Assembly (NCBI GenBank): GCA_029817715.1
Contig: JARUPY010000474.1
Coordinates: 9,362,001-9,426,000 of the forward strand
Reading direction: 5' to 3'
Source: Melastoma dodecandrum
Taxonomy: Eukaryota; Streptophyta; Magnoliopsida; Myrtales; Melastomataceae
DNA length: 64,000 nucleotides
Made by a program: the position numbers and the translations under genes. Shown in pieces: positions 53,854-64,000 of this stretch; positions within the stretch are counted from its first letter, which is position 1; each line of letters begins with the position of its first letter. The notes beneath the pieces were generated by a model that saw nothing but the letters and a program-made list of their open reading frames with translations, did not search any database and was not told the origin of the DNA.

Positions 53854-54000
53854 CTTTTTAAAGATCGGAGAGATTTTGGTGAAGGAGATGGAAGGGACGG
53901 AGGGTTTCAAGAACGAGGGTTTTCTGGGTTTCTTGAGGAGGAAGGTGAAGAAGTGTCGAGCAAGTAAGGAGATGGGCGGGAAAAGGACACTCACTCTCCC

Positions 54001-54010
54001 TTATATAGGG
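54001..54010 (-). promoter_or_regulatory. TATA box of the antisense gene in element C
   Basis: Minus-strand CCCTATATAA, ~150 bp upstream of the ATG and ~53 bp from the 3' LTR start. It suggests an independent promoter facing away from the LTR. Confidence 0.55.
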
Positions 54011-54062
54011 TGTGATTTTTTGCTAAGTCAGCATAGCTAACCCAGCATAAAAGGGGGGCTTA

Positions 54063-54804
54063 TGTTGACATAGTAAATAATTTGATTTCAATAAAATTGT
54101 GCATCTTCTTACTGGCGACCACAAACTCAATTCCTGTGAGTCCTTTGCCAAATATTTCCGACGTGATCCGTACGTAAAAAATCGTAACCGATTCTAATTT
54201 TCAGGAACGTGATCCCGTATCTCATGGGAAGTTGTTGGGACACTCCCACGATACTAGGGATCACGATCTATGACACGATCTGTAACAAGATCCACTCGTT
54301 ACGTGTTAGACACGTACGAGTTCTCTATAAATAGCAAAGGAGTTTCCAAAGACAAAGTACGACCATACACAGCCAAAAACTCTGAAGTTTGTTCGTCAAC
54401 CTTAGGAATTAGATGCCCTGACCCGGTTTATAGGTCAACTACCCTTCCACCGACAGAGTGAGCTCGTAGGGCCTTTGCCGTCAATCCTCCGCCAGCGACA
54501 CCACCGACGGAGTGAGCTCGTAGGGCCTTCGTCACAGATCCCCGCCAGCGACTACCACCGACAGAGCGAGCTTCCAAGGCCTTCGTCACCAATTCTCCGC
54601 CGTCACAGATTTCGACATCGTTGTCGACACTTGCATTTTTTCCATTTCTAATGGCTGTAAGCCCTGTTTTCTTTATTCATTAAGATTGTAAGACTTGCAT
54701 TTGATTTCAATAAAATTGTGCATCTTCTTACTGGCGACCACAAACTCAATTCCTGTGAGTCCTTTGCCAAATATTTCCGACGTGATCCGTTCTATAGGCG
54801 AACA
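54063..54804 (+). repeat. 3' LTR of element C, rearranged
   Basis: It begins TGTTGACATAGTAAATAA like the 5' LTR. It then continues at 54081 with a copy of the LTR's own 3' end (TTTGATTTCAATAAAATTG...CGACGTGATCCGT), after which the middle of the LTR resumes at ~54180 (AATCGTAACCGATTC) and runs to the end. The first ~500 bp of U3 including the tandem array is missing. Ends AACA. Confidence 0.9.
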
Positions 54805-54808
54805 GAGG

Positions 54809-56470
54809 CAGGGGTTTTAATTGCGGATTTGAAAACCACCCCAGATGAAGAGAGGTCGTCAACTTTAATTGAGATGAATGCATCTGGGTCGGAGCCGCCG
54901 AGTTCGCGGATCTGTTCGCCGACATTTGGGGGTCGAAGCTCATACTAACCGGAGATTGAGATGAATGCATCTGGGTCGCATGGGTTGAGGCAGTCGTGTC
55001 TGCGATGCTGGGTGTGGGGGACCGGTGACAGACAGAATTGAGGAGAGACGGTTGAACCATGGCCGCCTTGGGGCCTGTCACCAGAGTCCGTCGTTGCAGC
55101 AGGATTGCACCTTCAGATTTAGCCGAAGTAAAATTGGCAGGGTTCTGCTCCTTGAGGCAACTCGTGTGTGGGTGTGCTATTGGAGTGAGGGAATGGGTCG
55201 GTGACTGCACAGTTTGAACTAACATGCGCCCACTATGCTGGCTGGGATGTCGGCTGGAGTGGTTGCGGCTGAACCAGAGTAAGGAACTCGTCTTTTGAGC
55301 TGAAGACGGTTTTCCTTTGTCGGTTCCATCTGGGAAGTGGGATGTGCTGGTTTCCCCGCCACAGAAACCAAAGGGAGAGACTGGGGAAGGTTGCACCAGT
55401 GAGAGCAGCCTTGGGGTGCTTGTCTAGAGGATGTCAAGCTTTAGGGGATCTGCCATGGGTGTCAGGAGAAGTTGTCGAGACTTGATATCTGCTAGTAGGA
55501 TGTTTGCTGTTAATAGGATGATGCCTCTGTTGGTGTGGCTATCGCTGGAAGATGTGAAACCATCTTGTTGGTCCACTCAGTCGTTCCACTAGAAAGTGCG
55601 GTCTGAAAAAGAGAAGCAGCGACCGCGACAGCTTTGGAGTTAGGAATCCGGAGTCGACGGAGGGTGTGCCTTGTCGTGGTTGCTGGAGATGGCACAACTG
55701 GGCAGTTGAGCCTGAGAACGAGCCTCACTGGAGCTGATGACCACCTTGGGGTGTTGGAATCAAGAAGATGAACACTAAGGAGGGCGGTGCTTGCTTCTAG
55801 TGTGGAATGTTGGCACTGGAAAGAAGTAGCTGTCATAGAGCCAATGTCTGGAATTGTTGACGCTGGTGTCACCCTGAGAGAAACCGAGAGTTAATCTCGT
55901 CTAGAATTTTTAAGGTTGGATGAGAGCAGTGGACACCATAGCTCCATTTCTGGTTGGCTTCTTGTTGTCGCTTGTTGTTAGTGTAGGAACCAAAGGAATC
56001 TGGCCGCATCTGAGAGTTGATGGCCGTCCAAGGAGATAATGACTGAAGGAGTCTACTTTTAGCAATCGTCAAGTGTTCTAGGAAGTCGAAGTCGGGGAGG
56101 ACGCCTTGGAAACCTCAGATATCTTCATGGCTAGACCCAGGTCAGCAATGGCAATGATGACGTTGTTGTGGTAGTGAGAGCAAACAACTGCTAGGAAGAG
56201 CTGAAGTTGAGATTGCTGCTTCGGGATGGGTTTAGTTACTTTCGGAGGCGATCTGTGTCTAAAGGGCCACCGATGGGGAGCGAAGAGGTCACCTTCGGAC
56301 ATCAGGGTGGTGAGGAAGACCGCTGCCATGTCAGCTGGAAGGAGATGAATGAGCGGTGGTGTTGATCCCTCAAATTGCGATGCGGGGGAAAGAGGAGAAC
56401 TAAATAACCCATCGGTCAACCCACACATAACAAAAACTGACAAAATTAATAAATCCTCACAAGACAAAAC
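54809..56470 (-). other. Unrecognised minus-strand, Ser/Thr/His/Gln-rich open stretches
   Basis: Several overlapping open frames on the minus strand (56467-56078, 56072-55869, 55872-55510, 55396-54809) encode polar, Ser/Pro/His-rich sequence with frame changes and stops. A ~21-bp direct repeat lies at 54871 and 54958 (GAGATGAATGCATCTGGGTC). It may belong with 41821-41975 as one exon split by element C. I recognise no family. It could be a decayed host gene or a transposon interior. Confidence 0.3.
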
Positions 56471-56724
56471 CTCAATAACAAGGACGATCTTCCCTTGGCT
56501 AGGAAGATTTGCAATTAATGGCCTTCTCCCTCAAGTCCCAAGGAGACGGAAAATGAGTGGATGTTGCATCATGAGCCAAATGATTCCCTCTTCCCAAAGA
56601 AACCATCGTCTTGAGTGGAAAAAAGAATAAAAAGATTAACAACATCCGCTAAAAAAAGAGGACACTTCGTAAGAAGAAGACTTCGTGAGAAAAGGAGACA
56701 CACCCTCCCAAAGAGGGACACAAA
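56471..56724. other. No recognisable gene
   Basis: A-rich sequence with a GAAGACTTCGTGAGAAAAGGAG-like patch. Nothing identifiable before the boundary of element F. Confidence 0.4.
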
Positions 56725-57667
56725 TGAAAGGACATAAGGATTTCCTAAAAGAAAACACATCAACCATTTCATTAATAATTGTAGAGTATTATATGATTCA
56801 ATTTACAAAACGAAAGTTTTCTACCGAACATGAATATAAGCATGCATAGATCACTTCTACGACCTATCAAAACACGCAATAACCTTAGTCAAACGATTAG
56901 GTACGGTAGCTCAAGCACGCGCAACCAATTGCTCATAACAACCCTTGACATATATAAAAAACGAGACCTCGTCTCAAAATTATGACATACACCGTTGCGT
57001 TTCCAAATTCTAAAAAATAACAACTAAGTTGTTTCCAGCGGCATCCGAGAAAGTCACATTTTCAGCCTAAGCACTCCCCGTAAAAGCCTCATGTTTATGT
57101 ACTTACAGCAGCAAAATATCCCTACCACAGATGAAACCATCCGGGTGCGAAAAAGCACGAAACTTCCCTCGTGCCTTAGCTTTTCGCCCAACTTCTTCAG
57201 CCAACTAAGCTATCCAATACAACATTTCGAGGGTGGATTCCTTCTATCCAAATCCTTCTCATATCCGCCTCATAAGGTAACCCCATGGGCGTGTCGATGT
57301 ATTATCGTAAACTTCCATTCCGCCCATAATACATGGGTCGTTCGATCACTTTCATTTAACTATGCATTGTGCACTTAATAAACCCTCCTCTAACAGGAGT
57401 ATCAACTTCGAACCCGCTATGAATGATCATAACAAGTCCCTTTTCCAGCCCATGTTCACTCATTAATATTGTTCAATGTTCGTAAATTCGCATCCACGAA
57501 TGTTCGTGCTTGTCCGCAACCATCTAATTCGGAGTTTCGACCTTTCTTTTTCTCAATACCGACGAACCAGCCCGTCCATCTCCATTTGCCCTAATCTTGG
57601 GCCTCAATTATATGCCAAGGTATACACTCCGAATGGGCAGTCACGTACCCGCACGAACACACGCAAA
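56725..57667 (-). repeat. Truncated 3' LTR of element F
   Basis: It aligns with 60654-61590 of the right LTR, with a ~40-bp gap near 56790 and one small deletion. It stops at CACGCAAAA, where the RT relic begins. About 1.2 kb of the LTR is missing. Confidence 0.85.
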
Positions 57668-57676
57668 ATAAGATAA

Positions 57677-58144
57677 CTAATATGACTTGTTCTCCCACAA
57701 TGTCCTTACAACGATAGTTAAATGTTCCTTGTGCTCTTGTCGACTTTTTGAGTACACAATAATATCGTCTATGAATAGCACCACGAAGTGATCGAGGTAC
57801 GGTCGAAATACTTGGTTCATTAACGCCGTGAATACGGCTGGTACATTCGTTAATCCAAAGGGCATCACTTGAAATTTATAATGACCGTATCTTGTTCGAA
57901 AAGCGGCCTTCGGAATGTCCTCTTCCCTTATTATGATTTGATAATATCTCGATCGAAGATCTATTTTTGAATACACAACCGATCCTTGTAATTGATCGAA
58001 CAAATCATCGATTCGGGGAAGTGGATAACGATTCTTAATCGTGCTTTGATTCAACAAACGATAGTCAATACATAATCTCATTGAACCGTCCTTTTTCTCT
58101 ATAAACAATACAAGAGCACCCCATGGACTTACATTAGGACGCAC
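57677..58144 (-). pseudogene. Element F reverse transcriptase, N-terminal half
   Basis: 155 codons: [74 protein letters not shown] and catalytic FIDDIIVYS at ~57782-57756. Motifs and spacing fit the Del/Tekay chromovirus group. The C-terminal half, RNase H and integrase are deleted. It overlaps the protease frame by 16 bases in another phase, so one frameshift joins them. Confidence 0.9.
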
Positions 58145-58812
58145 AAACCTTTATCTACAAGTTCTTGTAACTGCGCCTTCAACTCCTTAAGTTCAGCCAA
58201 GCTCATTTGGTACAGAATACGAGAGATAGGAGTTGTTCCGGGAATAAGTTCGATCACAAACTCTGCATCTCTTTTCGGTGGCAGCCCCGGTAACTCCTCC
58301 GGGAAGACATCTGCAAAGTCTCGGACCACATCAATCCGCTCCAATACCAGTAAATCGGCTCCTTTATTCAGCCCCATCGCAAGAAACACTTCACGTCCTG
58401 TCCTTAAAAGATGGTGTACCCGCATCGCCGAAACCATTAAAAGTCGGCCGCATGGCTCGTGTGGTTCTTCGCCCGCCGCGTTGATCAAAAGACGCTTCTT
58501 CTCGCAGTCCACTTGAGCATGGCTAGAAGCCAACCAATCCATGTCCAAGATCACTTCAAAATCATTTATCTGAAACCCAAGAAGATTGATCACGAACTTC
58601 AAACCAGTCACCATCAATTCACAATTACGACATACATCATCAACGATAAACTCATCGCCCATAGGTAACAAAATCCTCATATGCCTTTCAACTCTTTCAA
58701 TCGGCCAGCCATACTTTTCCACACATCCACGCGATATAAATGAGTGTATAGCACCGGTATCAAACAATGTATGCACCAAAATACCTCGGATTCGAACCGT
58801 ACCTGAAATCAC
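58129..58812 (-). pseudogene. Element F protease and RT leader
   Basis: The active site VHTLFDTGAIHSFIS (~58780) has the D-T-G triad and is followed by a typical DFEVILDMDWLASSHAQVDC (~58560). Then come VVRDFADVFPEELPGLPPKRDAEFVIELIPG and [19 protein letters not shown], the standard segment before RT in this group. Frameshifted into RT near 58135. Confidence 0.9.
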
Positions 58813-58859
58813 TCCGGGGGATGCAGTCGCATCCGCCTTGGTGGTAACATTCAGTCTCC

Positions 58860-59891
58860 CTTTCTCGAAGGCCCACTCACGGATCCCTTTGATGACGACA
58901 CAGTAGGGGCGGGTCTCATAATTCCACTCGGCGTTGGCGTGCTCGAACCCACCACACTGGCCCCCGGTCTATCCCCCTCCTTCAGGGCAATTTCTTCTTA
59001 TATGACCAGGCTTTCCGCACCGGTAGTATACCATCTCATTTGTCTAACACACAGACCCAAAGTGGTGTTTGTTGCACCGATAACAAAGGGGTGGTCCACC
59101 CGAATGAGATCCTTGACTATCTCCGCTGAAAAAGCTTCTTACAGGTGTAGGAACATGAGGAGGACGTGCCACAAATGGTCGCGGGATGAAAAAGAACTCC
59201 CCGGCCTAAATTTCTTTCGAATGGACAGGCCGCTCCCCATCATCCACTTAGAACTCTCCGCTTCTCCCTTGGCTTTTATCGCCATCAATGCCTTCTCCGT
59301 GTTTTGTGCCCCACGGTAAATTTCTTCATAAGATGTGAGCATAAATGGGGCTACTTGTAGTTGGATCTCCAGATCTAACCCCAATTCAAACTTCCTCGCT
59401 TTACTCTCTGCTTCCATATTCGATTTTTAACGAGATAACGCGGCAAACTTCCCTTCATACTCATCCACCGTCATCCTTCTTTGCTTCAAGTTAGCAAACT
59501 CAAGTGCCTTATCTTCAGGATAAGAGAAAGGAAAGTACTTCCCAAGGAAAGCTTTCTTGAATGCCGTCCACACATCTTCGGTGTAAATGATTCCGACGCT
59601 ATCCTTACTGGCTTTCCACGACACCTCCTCACCTCTTTGGAGAGAATACTCGACCATAAGCAACTTTTCTTCCAGAGTACATCCGAGAACATTGAAAATC
59701 TTCTCAAGTTCGTTCACGAAATCTTCCGCCACCTCAGGTCCCTCATCTCCCTTGAACTTTGGCGGCTCAAGCTTTTGAACTTGTCCAATAAGGGTCACCT
59801 TCCTCTTCCGTGGAATCTCATCATCCTTTTCCGGGAACTCATGCACCCCCAACCTTGTACTTTCCTCGACCATTTCACTGTCAAACAACAA
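58860..59891 (-). pseudogene. Element F gag, frameshifted
   Basis: 59891-59427 carries the Gag core (KLEPPKFKGDEGPEVAEDFVNELEKIFNVLGCT...VWTAFKKAFLGKYFP...KQRRMTVDEYEGKFAALSR). After a stop, 59417-59139 continues in another frame (KARKFELGLDLEIQLQVAPFMLTSYEEIYRGAQNTEKA). Arg/Ser-rich and knuckle-like Cys-His pieces (CFRCNKHHFG-like at ~59090-59060, YYRCGKPGHIRRNC-like at ~59030-58990) are readable on the minus strand. Confidence 0.85.
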
Positions 59892-60639
59892 AGAATTGAT
59901 TAATCGTGCTCAACCTCAATTTGAATCATAAGGGCATTATATTCATCACATACCCAAGAGCACGACTACCACAACAAAAATCCTTCCTTGGCACACATTT
60001 TCAGCCACAATAAAACATCGTTCACTATGCTCAAATCATCCCATTTTTACATATTGATACATAAGATGATTCCGTGGTGTAACACCACAATGTACGCATA
60101 AATTTCGGCCATTTTATACACCATACTTGCCCAATCCGTCCCTCATGGAAAAAGTATTCTCACACTCCACCTCGAGACAGTCATAACATAGACTTATAAT
60201 ACACGTAGCCACGCGCGTGTTTTACCGAACAAAATAAGCACCATGTCACGTCATAATTCATACACCTCAAACATACACACGGCCGCACAAATTCAGCCAT
60301 AATCAAGCACATTCAAGGCCACCACATAATGTCCAGGTATCGCAAACAATAGCATGTCCGTACTACACATTCCCATCACAAAATTTCCCAGCCCTTCCGG
60401 CCCTGGCATTCGTAACACGCCCAATTCCTTTCCATTTCCACATCTCAACATCCACAAATAATTTGGAAAAACAAACCACATTTTGATTCACTCTTTTCAT
60501 TCAAAACATTAAGCCAAACACTCATAATACACTTTCAAAAACCTCATTCGCATACATATGCATATAACCTAATGTTTGAACCAAAAATCAACCCTTTTTC
60601 TTTCAAAAATACATCCTTATCACTCCAAGCTTAACCAAA
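59892..60639. other. Leader between 5' LTR and gag of element F
   Basis: Mostly AT-rich with stops in every frame. It includes the untranslated leader expected between the primer site (60640-60653) and gag. No separate gene seen. Confidence 0.5.
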
Positions 60640-60653
60640 GCTCTAATACCACA

Positions 60654-62813
60654 TGAAAGGACATAATGATTTCCTAAAAGAAAACCCATCCACCATTTCA
60701 TTAATAATTGAAGAGTATTACACGATTCGGTTACAATCGAGTTATAAAAATTTACAAAACGAAAGCTTTCTACCTATCATGAATAACATGGATAGATCAC
60801 TTCTACGACCTGCCAAAATATGCAATAACGTTAGTCAAATGACTAGGTATGACAGCTCAATCACGCGCAACCAATCGCTCATAACATCCCTTTGCGTATC
60901 TCAAAATCGAGACCCCGCCACAAATTCTCAAGGATCGCTACTAAGTTGTTTCTAGCGGCATCAGATAACGCCGCATTTTCAGCCTAAGCACGCCCCATAA
61001 AAGCCTCATGTTCATGTACTTTCAGCCGTAAAATATCCCGCTACCACGTATCAAACCATCCGGGTACGTAAAACCAAGGAACTTCCCTCCGTGACTTAGC
61101 TTTTCGCCCAACTTTTTCAGCTAACTAGGCTGTCCAATACACCATTCCGAGGGTGGATTCCTTCTGTCCAAACCCTCCATATATGCGCCTCATAAGGCAG
61201 GCCCATGGGCGTGTCGGTGTACCATCGTAAACTTCCATTCTGCCCACAATATGTGGGTCGTTCGATCACTTTCATTTAACCATGCCTTGTGCACTTGATA
61301 AACCCTCCTCTCAATGAGGAGTATCAACTCCGGATCGGCTATGAATGACCATAACAAGTCCCTTTTCCAGCCTATGTTCATTCAATAATATTGTTCAATG
61401 TTCGTAATTTCGCATCCACGAATGTTTGTGCTTGTCCGCAACCATCTCATTCGGAGTTTCGACCTTTCTTTTCCTCAATACCGATGACCAGCCCGTCCAT
61501 CCCCATTTGCCCTAATCCTGGGCCTCAATTATATGCCAAGGCATATACTCCGAATGGGCAGCCACGTACCTGCATGAACACACGCAAAACAAGCCATTTT
61601 TCAACCCAATACACATACACACAAATCGGGAAAATTCACTCCCGAACAGCCCATGTTCATCACGAGCATCCGTTCATAACTTAATACAACCTCAACCTCA
61701 TGCACATGGATGAGTTCCCGCATGGCCAGCCCCCGCACGATTGTCATCCGACACACACACGCTCCACCGCGAAGCTCTGGCCAGCCAACATGCGGTGTGA
61801 ATCCTCTCATCCGTCACACAGCGAGCAAAACTCAAGGCTAACAAGTTTTATGGCCGTTTCACAAGAAGAAAAACGAAGTGGATTGAGTACCGTACATTTC
61901 TTCTTCTCCAGAGCAAAACCGCTCCAATTCTTTCCTTCTCCGAGCGACCTATCCACGAAGGGGTCTTCCCACTCTCTTCCTCGATGGTAGCCCTTCCGTT
62001 TCACTCCTTTCTTCACCATCGAGCCAGCCCCCTCCTTCTTTCTCTTCTTTTTCCTCTTTTTATCCGTTTTCTTCTTCTTCTTCTGCCCCCCTTAGTTTAG
62101 GACATCCATATGCCCTTTTTTCCCCCTTTCCAATCCTCCTAAGCTTTTTATTAGTGTCCCAAAATGATGACAAGTGGGCCCCACCATCTATGGCTTGTGG
62201 AAGAAGCCTTGGGCTCGATTACACTAATTAATCATGCTTAATTAGCGTTAATAATTCAGCTTTCTTAACCTTAATTTATCCAACTCCTTTTTGTCTTATT
62301 TGACCAGCTTGGTCGTGCTTCTAAATTTGTAGGATTTGCGGCCAAATTTCAGTCATTAATCCGCACGAAAATGGGCTCTCCACGAGCAATGTCGAGGAGT
62401 ATTTTGGCAGCCCTTTCGAGCACATCGACCACCCTTTCTCCGCTTCACATTATTCACTTTTCATCCACATTTATGGCTGAATAATCATTGAATTTCTTGC
62501 GACAATCGATTTGGTTCTTAACCATAACGTTAAGTACGTTTTAACCACAACAACACCAATTTTATCATCATAACAACGAAAATGTCAATCGTCATTTACA
62601 AGGATACTTCCAAACATTACTCCCTCGCTTAGGAAGCTGTCCATATTGCCCCATGAAAGGACCTTGGGCATTGGACATCATTCTTGAGTATCGTTCGCAT
62701 CATTCCATTCTTATGCATTCAAGCCGTCCATTCACCGTTCTGTACTCAATCTTATATCTGACGAATTTTCCCTTTTCATTACATTGATAACTAGAAAAAT
62801 ATGAGTTATTACA
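60654..62813 (-). repeat. 5' LTR of element F, ~2.16 kb
   Basis: It starts TGAAAGG on the window strand and is placed to end at TTATTACA (62813), giving TGTAATAACTC on the minus strand, a usual start for Del/Tekay-type LTRs. Its left ~940 bp match the truncated LTR at 56725. The right end rests on this terminal motif only. The interior holds pyrimidine-rich and CT-rich tracts (~62020-62100). Confidence 0.7.
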
Positions 62814-63420
62814 AACCCTCCCAAGAGAGTTTGGGGAAGAAATCAAAAGCTTCTCCTCCAAGCTCCAAAGATGAAAGTTAATCCCCCTTCGTATCTAATG
62901 TCCCAAGTCGAAGGAGAATATCACCACAGGTCACCTGCTCCACGGCAGCCTATACGGACACATCGACGTCGCTCTTTTTCCTCGGGCCACCGGGCTAGGC
63001 AACCCCTCGGTGAGACTTCCTCTCACTTTTCTAACTCCAACATGCTTCTACCATGTTTGGTGTTCTCACCACATCTTTCTTGCTTGCTTGGCATTGCAAT
63101 GCACGAGCACGCCTCTACCCACAAGCTCAGAATGATTGAAGGCTGGGATTGGGAAATGAGACGTTGACAGTCCATTCCCGAGGTCTCTTCTTTTTGGTAC
63201 AACAACAGAACCAAGTTTGGTCTAGTCCATCCTCTTCTTTACACCCTTCCAGTCACGTGGATAAGTTGTGCACTTGAATCAAGTCTGTGTAGCCCATGTT
63301 ACAGTCGAAATACGGAACGCAAGGGTCTTGTACTTGAGCAGCAATGTTGTCGTAGTCGACTGGACATATTTGGCTATAGAGCTTCGTTTATCCTAAAATC
63401 AGTTGGGATAGTTAATTCTT
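62814..63420. other. No recognisable gene
   Basis: Short open frames only. ACCCTCCCAAGAG next to the element F boundary resembles ACCCTCCCAAAGAG at 56702-56715 on the other side. Confidence 0.35.
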
Positions 63421-63428
63421 TGATTTTT

Positions 63429-64000
63429 CTACAACTTTTATGTTTGAACTTTTTTTTTGAGGTCGTCTTGATCGAGTTTTGACACATCAAAGTCGACTTA
63501 CAGAACAAAAAGGCATAACTTTGTCGACAGAGATCGGTTCCCCTATTGTTGATCTACAACTTTTATGTTTTGACATTTTCGATCGTGTTTTGGTCCTTCG
63601 ACTTTCTAATTGTAGAATGCAACGGTTCTGCAGTCAAGTGCAAACGTTGATTCGGTCGACGATGTATAACCTTGTCGACAGAGATTGGATTGACCCAAAG
63701 TGTGTTGGGTTAGGTCTTCTCCTGTCAACCTACATCTTTTATGTTTCGAACTTTTCAATTTGAAGTTGTCTTAACTAAGTTCTGACCAGTCGAAGTGGAC
63801 ACACATAATGCACCGATTCTGTGGTCGACCCAAAACCCAGTGTCAGTCGACAGAACTCCGTTTCTCCCAAAACCAGTTGAGTTAGCTTCCTTTCTTGAAG
63901 CTCTAAGACTTTGGTGTTTTGAACTTTTGGTGCGACGAAACCTTCATCTCCATCGACCTCGCGTAAGTTCGACTCACAGAATGCAATGGTTCAGGAGTTG
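63429..64000 (+). repeat. Degenerate tandem array (period ~125-175 bp), running off the window
   Basis: A block of CTACAACTTTTATGTTT(T)GAAC, then TCTTGATCGAGTTTTGAC-like, then AGTCGAC, then ACAGAATGCA-like sequences recurs starting near 63429, 63554, 63730 and 63898. Units also share GTCGACAGAGATYGG (63523, 63674, 63847). The units are diverged and incomplete. It could be a satellite or the inner repeat region of another retroelement. Confidence 0.65.

Larger units (their letters stand above)
41976..54804 (+). mobile_element. Tat-lineage Ty3/gypsy element C, nearly complete, with an antisense passenger gene
   Basis: 5' LTR 41976-43115, primer site 43122-43138, gag-pro, pol with two RNase H domains, antisense PMD/coiled-coil gene, purine tract (AAAAGGGGGGCTTA, 54049-54062) and 3' LTR 54063-54804. 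LTR ends are TGTT/AACA. The flanks share GAGG, or AGAGG if the last LTR base is counted (41971-41975, 54804-54808). It is the freshest element here: LTR copies differ little where both are present. Defects seen are an apparent base loss in pol (49089-49093), and one stop plus one frameshift in the antisense gene. Confidence 0.93.
56725..62813 (-). mobile_element. Del/Tekay-like Ty3/gypsy element F with large internal deletion
   Basis: Two related terminal repeats both begin TGAAAGGACATAA (56725 and 60654). On the minus strand, TGTGGTATTAGAGC (60640-60653, initiator-Met primer site with one change) lies next to the right repeat, making it the 5' LTR. The interior keeps gag, protease and half of RT. 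At 57668-57676 RT runs directly into the left LTR, so the RT end, RNase H, integrase, purine tract and U3 start of the 3' LTR are deleted together. No target duplication is certain. Confidence 0.85.

Noticed and set aside
53854..53994. Upstream Met (53994) as start of the antisense gene
   Set aside because: It adds a stretch resembling leader sequence, only a few bases after the expected transcription start; ATG 53853 has the better context and matches the relative's start.
56702..56724. Target duplication of element F
   Set aside because: ACAAA occurs at both edges (56720-56724 and 62811-62815) but would remove the terminal ACA of the right LTR; the ACCCTCCCAA similarity is too short to interpret.

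Overview
The window looks like nuclear DNA of a flowering plant. Two intact host genes sit in AT-rich, strongly transposon-packed sequence dominated by Ty3/gypsy and Ty1/copia LTR retrotransposons, with TRIM and Mutator-like remnants. The species cannot be named from the sequence. No bacterial, organellar or RNA genes were recognised.

Layout. 1-1185: end of a Ty3/gypsy element (integrase tail plus a 778-bp 3' LTR). About 1330-3065: a minus-strand Tat-type LTR with basic, exon-like sequence beside its primer-binding site. 4550-9480: older debris, namely an AT-rich fold-back element, a decayed copia RT/RNase H gene, a tandem TRIM, a GRF-type zinc-finger fragment and a Mutator-like transposase remnant. 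9865-10461: a small gene, probably for a mitochondrial membrane protein. 12309-14714: a single-exon MCTP/FTIP-type protein with three C2 domains. 14937-18795: inverted repeats enclosing an internally deleted copia element. 19500-23190: a decayed Tat-type gag. 24090-24858: a solo LTR with a perfect target duplication.

25054-41510 is an old, decayed Tat-lineage element (called A). A separate 5.8-kb Ty3/gypsy element (B, 29461-35222, target duplication CTTGA) is nested at its gag-pro/pol boundary. 41976-54804 is a much fresher Tat-lineage element (C). It has a 1304-codon gag-pro frame, pol with two RNase H domains and an integrase, broken by one apparent base loss. Between pol and the 3' LTR it carries a spliced gene on the opposite strand, with its own TATA box, a plant-mobile-domain-like (PMD) N-terminal half, basic/Ser-Pro linkers and a coiled-coil C-terminus. 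Element A has a diverged relic of the same gene at the same place. This passenger gene is the most interesting system in the window.

56725-62813 is a deleted Del/Tekay-like Ty3/gypsy element (F) on the minus strand with a roughly 2.16-kb LTR. The right edge holds a degenerate tandem array that runs out of the window.

How it works together: the host genes are independent of each other. The retroelements are self-contained Gag/protease/RT/RNase H/integrase units, and most copies are inactivated by stops, frameshifts, deletions and nesting.
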